The notes under the pieces are model-generated. The model had not been told where the DNA came from, made no database searches, and saw only the letters and a list, made by a program, of their open reading frames with translations. From Gemmatimonadota bacterium (GTDB taxonomy: Bacteria; GCA-2686955), in contig NYZA01000222.1 in NCBI GenBank assembly GCA_002686955.1, forward strand, positions 1-9,503: a stretch of 9,503 nucleotides of DNA, given 5' to 3'. How positions within the stretch are numbered: the stretch's first letter is position 1; the number at the start of each line of letters is the position of its first letter. The position numbers were made by a program, and so were the translations under genes. This document shows positions 7,678 through 9,503 of this stretch, piece by piece.

Positions 7678-8310
7678 ATGCGTCCCTTGAGTGCTCCTTG
7701 GGCAATTCTCCGCTCCTTGACACTGGCCGTTCTGATCGTCGCATGGGTATTTCCCTCGCAGATCGCCACCGCCGAAGTAGCTCTCGGAGGCAGCCAGAGC
7801 GGACGACAAGTCTTGCTCTTCGGTCATATCGACTCCGACCTCGCGCGCGATGTCGTCGAGCAGCTCTTGGCTTTCGATGCCGCCGGAAGGGCTGAGATCG
7901 ACCTGTTGATCAACTCCACCGGAGGATCGATAGGAGATGCACGATCGATTCTGAGCGCGTTCCATCTCATCGAATCGCCCGTGAACACGGTCTGCATCGG
8001 ATATGCGTGGTCGAGTGCTTCGACCATCCTCGCCGGAGGAACGGGCGCCCGGCAGGCTTTCGAACATGCGTCGGTGATGATTCACGAGCTCTCTTGGGAA
8101 GACTCCGGCCCGATTACCGCGCTCGAGGCGACGGCGAAGCAGGGGCGAAGAGACAACGACATCGAGGTCGAGCTGCTCGCGCAATTTACCGGTCGAGACA
8201 AGACCCTGATCGCGAAGGAGATGAAAGAGGATCATTTCCTGAGCGCGGAGGAAGCGCGGGAGTACGGAATGATCGATACAGTTCTCCCGATCCCGACACG
8301 CCGACGCTAA
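7678..8310 (+). CDS. Exported ClpP-like serine protease
   Basis: This 210-residue protein has the ClpP/crotonase-like fold with an added signal sequence. Residues 1-32 show a charged start, a hydrophobic core (LTLAVLIVAWVF) and an ATA cleavage site before E33. The ClpP features follow in order: LLFGHID (first strand, 46-52), LLINSTGGS (76-84, equivalent to the INSPGG loop), CIGYAWS with nucleophile Ser112, ASVMIHE with His136, and KEDHFLSAEEAREYGMID with Asp185. The triad is therefore complete. Ordinary ClpP is cytoplasmic and degrades proteins fed by ClpX or ClpA; with a signal peptide this one would act in or face the periplasm without a known ATPase partner. The ATG at 7678 is chosen over starts at 7579 and 7633 because it places the signal peptide at the N-terminus and fits the promoter candidate. 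No strong Shine-Dalgarno is seen. gatB follows nine bases later. Confidence 0.85.
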   Translation: MRPLSAPWAILRSLTLAVLIVAWVFPSQIATAEVALGGSQSGRQVLLFGHIDSDLARDVVEQLLAFDAAGRAEIDLLINSTGGSIGDARSILSAFHLIESPVNTVCIGYAWSSASTILAGGTGARQAFEHASVMIHELSWEDSGPITALEATAKQGRRDNDIEVELLAQFTGRDKTLIAKEMKEDHFLSAEEAREYGMIDTVLPIPTRRR

Positions 8311-8319
8311 GGATCGGCG

Positions 8320-9503
8320 ATGCCCCCGGCCTACGAAGCGGTGATCGGCCTAGAGATCCACTGCCAGCTCGCGACGCGATCGAAGCTCTTCTGCGCCTGC
8401 TCCACCCGCTTCGGTGCGCCCCCGAACACGCAGGTCTGCCCCGTTTGTCTCGGACACCCCGGCGCTCTTCCCGTCGCCAACTCGCGCGCCATCGATCTAG
8501 CGATCGGCATGACCCTGGCTGCCGCCGGAGATCCGCGCCGGCGATCTGAGTTCGCGAGGAAGAGCTATTTTTACCCGGACCTGCCCAAGGGGTATCAGAT
8601 CAGCCAATTCGACGCACCGATCTGTGATGGTGGGAGAGTGGAGTTCGATCTACACGGTCGAGCGCGTGCCGCGGACCTCGAGCGGATTCACATCGAGGAG
8701 GATGCGGGCAAGTCGATCCATGGCACGGACGCCGATGCCGGCGGCGACAGCTTGATCGATCTTAATCGGTGTGGCGTTCCACTGATCGAAATCGTTACCA
8801 AGCCGGTTTTCAGCACTGCCGAAGAGGTAAAGGCCTTTCTTGTCGAGCTGCGGAGACTCGTTCGCTGGATCGGTGTAAGCGACGCAAACATGGATGAAGG
8901 CTCTCTACGATGCGACGCCAATGTTTCGATTCGACCGAGAGGAAGCGACACACTCGGAACCAAGGTTGAGCTCAAGAACATGAACTCGGTCCGTTTCGTG
9001 GGCAAGGCGATCGATTACGAGATCGAGCGACAGATCGCCGAAATCGCCGGTGGCGGGCGGATTGTACAACAGACCCGGCTCTTCGACGAAGGAGGGGGGC
9101 GGACACGACCGATGCGTTCGAAAGAAGAGGCGCACGATTATCGTTACTTTCCAGACCCCGATCTTCCCCCGATCTTTCTCGACGAGGATCGCATCGAGCG
9201 GATTCGCGCCGCTTTGCCTGAGCTCCCCCGCGACCGGGCCGAAAGACTGGCGGCCGCTTGGGATCTCTCCATTGATGAGAGCGCCGTGATCACGTCGACC
9301 CGAGAACTGGCCGACTACTTCGAAACGATCGCCGCCGCCGGGCCGGAGATCGCACGGCGCGCGGCAAAATGGGTCCCGAACGAGCTTCTGGGGGCGCTGC
9401 GCTCTGGCGGAGGAACGCTGGAGACCTTTCCGGTCCGCCCAGCCGCCGCCACGGAGCTTCTCGCCATGGTCGAAGACGGCACCATCAGCGGCAAGATCGC
9501 CAA
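8320..9503 (+). CDS. gatB: Aspartyl/glutamyl-tRNA amidotransferase subunit B (partial)
   Basis: GatB is the tRNA-binding and kinase subunit of GatCAB, which converts Glu-tRNA(Gln) and Asp-tRNA(Asn) to the correct amidated forms in the cytoplasm. The visible 394 codons begin YEAVIGLEIHCQL and show the zinc-binding cysteines (C25, C27, C40, C43 in FCAC and CPVC), RKSYFYPDLPKGYQISQF, EEDAGKSIH, DLNRCGVPLIEIVT, CDANVSIRP, TKVELKNMNS and KEEAHDYRYFPDPDLPP, all hallmarks of the family. The frame is intact and runs off the window edge; typical GatB has about 475-490 residues, so roughly the last 80-90 (end of the helical and YqeY-like tail) lie outside. The ATG lies nine bases after the ClpP-like stop, with AAGGATCGG as ribosome binding site overlapping that stop, so the two are probably co-transcribed. 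gatC and gatA are not next to it on the left. Confidence 0.97.
   Translation, partial: MPPAYEAVIGLEIHCQLATRSKLFCACSTRFGAPPNTQVCPVCLGHPGALPVANSRAIDLAIGMTLAAAGDPRRRSEFARKSYFYPDLPKGYQISQFDAPICDGGRVEFDLHGRARAADLERIHIEEDAGKSIHGTDADAGGDSLIDLNRCGVPLIEIVTKPVFSTAEEVKAFLVELRRLVRWIGVSDANMDEGSLRCDANVSIRPRGSDTLGTKVELKNMNSVRFVGKAIDYEIERQIAEIAGGGRIVQQTRLFDEGGGRTRPMRSKEEAHDYRYFPDPDLPPIFLDEDRIERIRAALPELPRDRAERLAAAWDLSIDESAVITSTRELADYFETIAAAGPEIARRAAKWVPNELLGALRSGGGTLETFPVRPAAATELLAMVEDGTISGKIA

Overview
The window is a 9.5 kb piece of a high-GC bacterial chromosome. It carries a partial gatB (amidotransferase subunit), a long PgcA/PGM2-type phospho-sugar mutase, a GT4 glycosyltransferase and exported or lipidated envelope proteins. 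The exported proteins and the CsgG/TolB-like remnant would fit a Gram-negative-type (diderm) lineage such as Acidobacteriota, Myxococcota or Eisenbacteria-like phyla. That placement is a guess, because the window holds no rRNA or other phylogenetic marker.

The left part (1-2664) is decayed. Bases 1-640 hold no gene I can support. Next comes the 5' part of an exported CsgG/TolB-like protein (from 641). It is cut off at a 177-bp palindromic, MITE/REP-like element (935-1111). Immediately after the element starts a headless DinG/Rad3-type helicase with an N-terminal PD-(D/E)XK nuclease-like region (1112-2664). Its single reading frame is kept for 1.55 kb but carries three internal TGA codons and an in-frame deletion that removed the DEAH box and the middle of the helicase. 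A small rho-independent terminator candidate follows (2697-2718).

The middle part is intact. It has a small exported protein of unknown function (2761-3213) that converges on the phospho-sugar mutase (3229-5013, minus strand). The mutase is divergent from a plus-strand pair: the GT4 glycosyltransferase (5089-6270) and a lipoprotein combining a DUF4136-like domain with a C-terminal PDZ domain (6267-7208). These two overlap by 4 bp and are probably co-translated. The mutase supplies sugar 1-phosphates and the glycosyltransferase uses activated sugars, so a shared role in surface polysaccharide or glycolipid synthesis is a reasonable inference.

The right part starts with a 469-bp intergenic stretch containing a sigma70-like promoter candidate. 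It is followed by a ClpP-fold protease with an N-terminal signal peptide and a complete Ser-His-Asp triad (7678-8310). Nine bases later comes gatB (8320 to the window edge).

I see no CRISPR array, tRNA, rRNA, intact transposase or obvious new multi-gene system. The points most worth a second look are the palindromic element joining two gene remnants, the TGA-only decay of the helicase, the exported ClpP homologue placed before gatB, and the DUF4136-PDZ lipoprotein.
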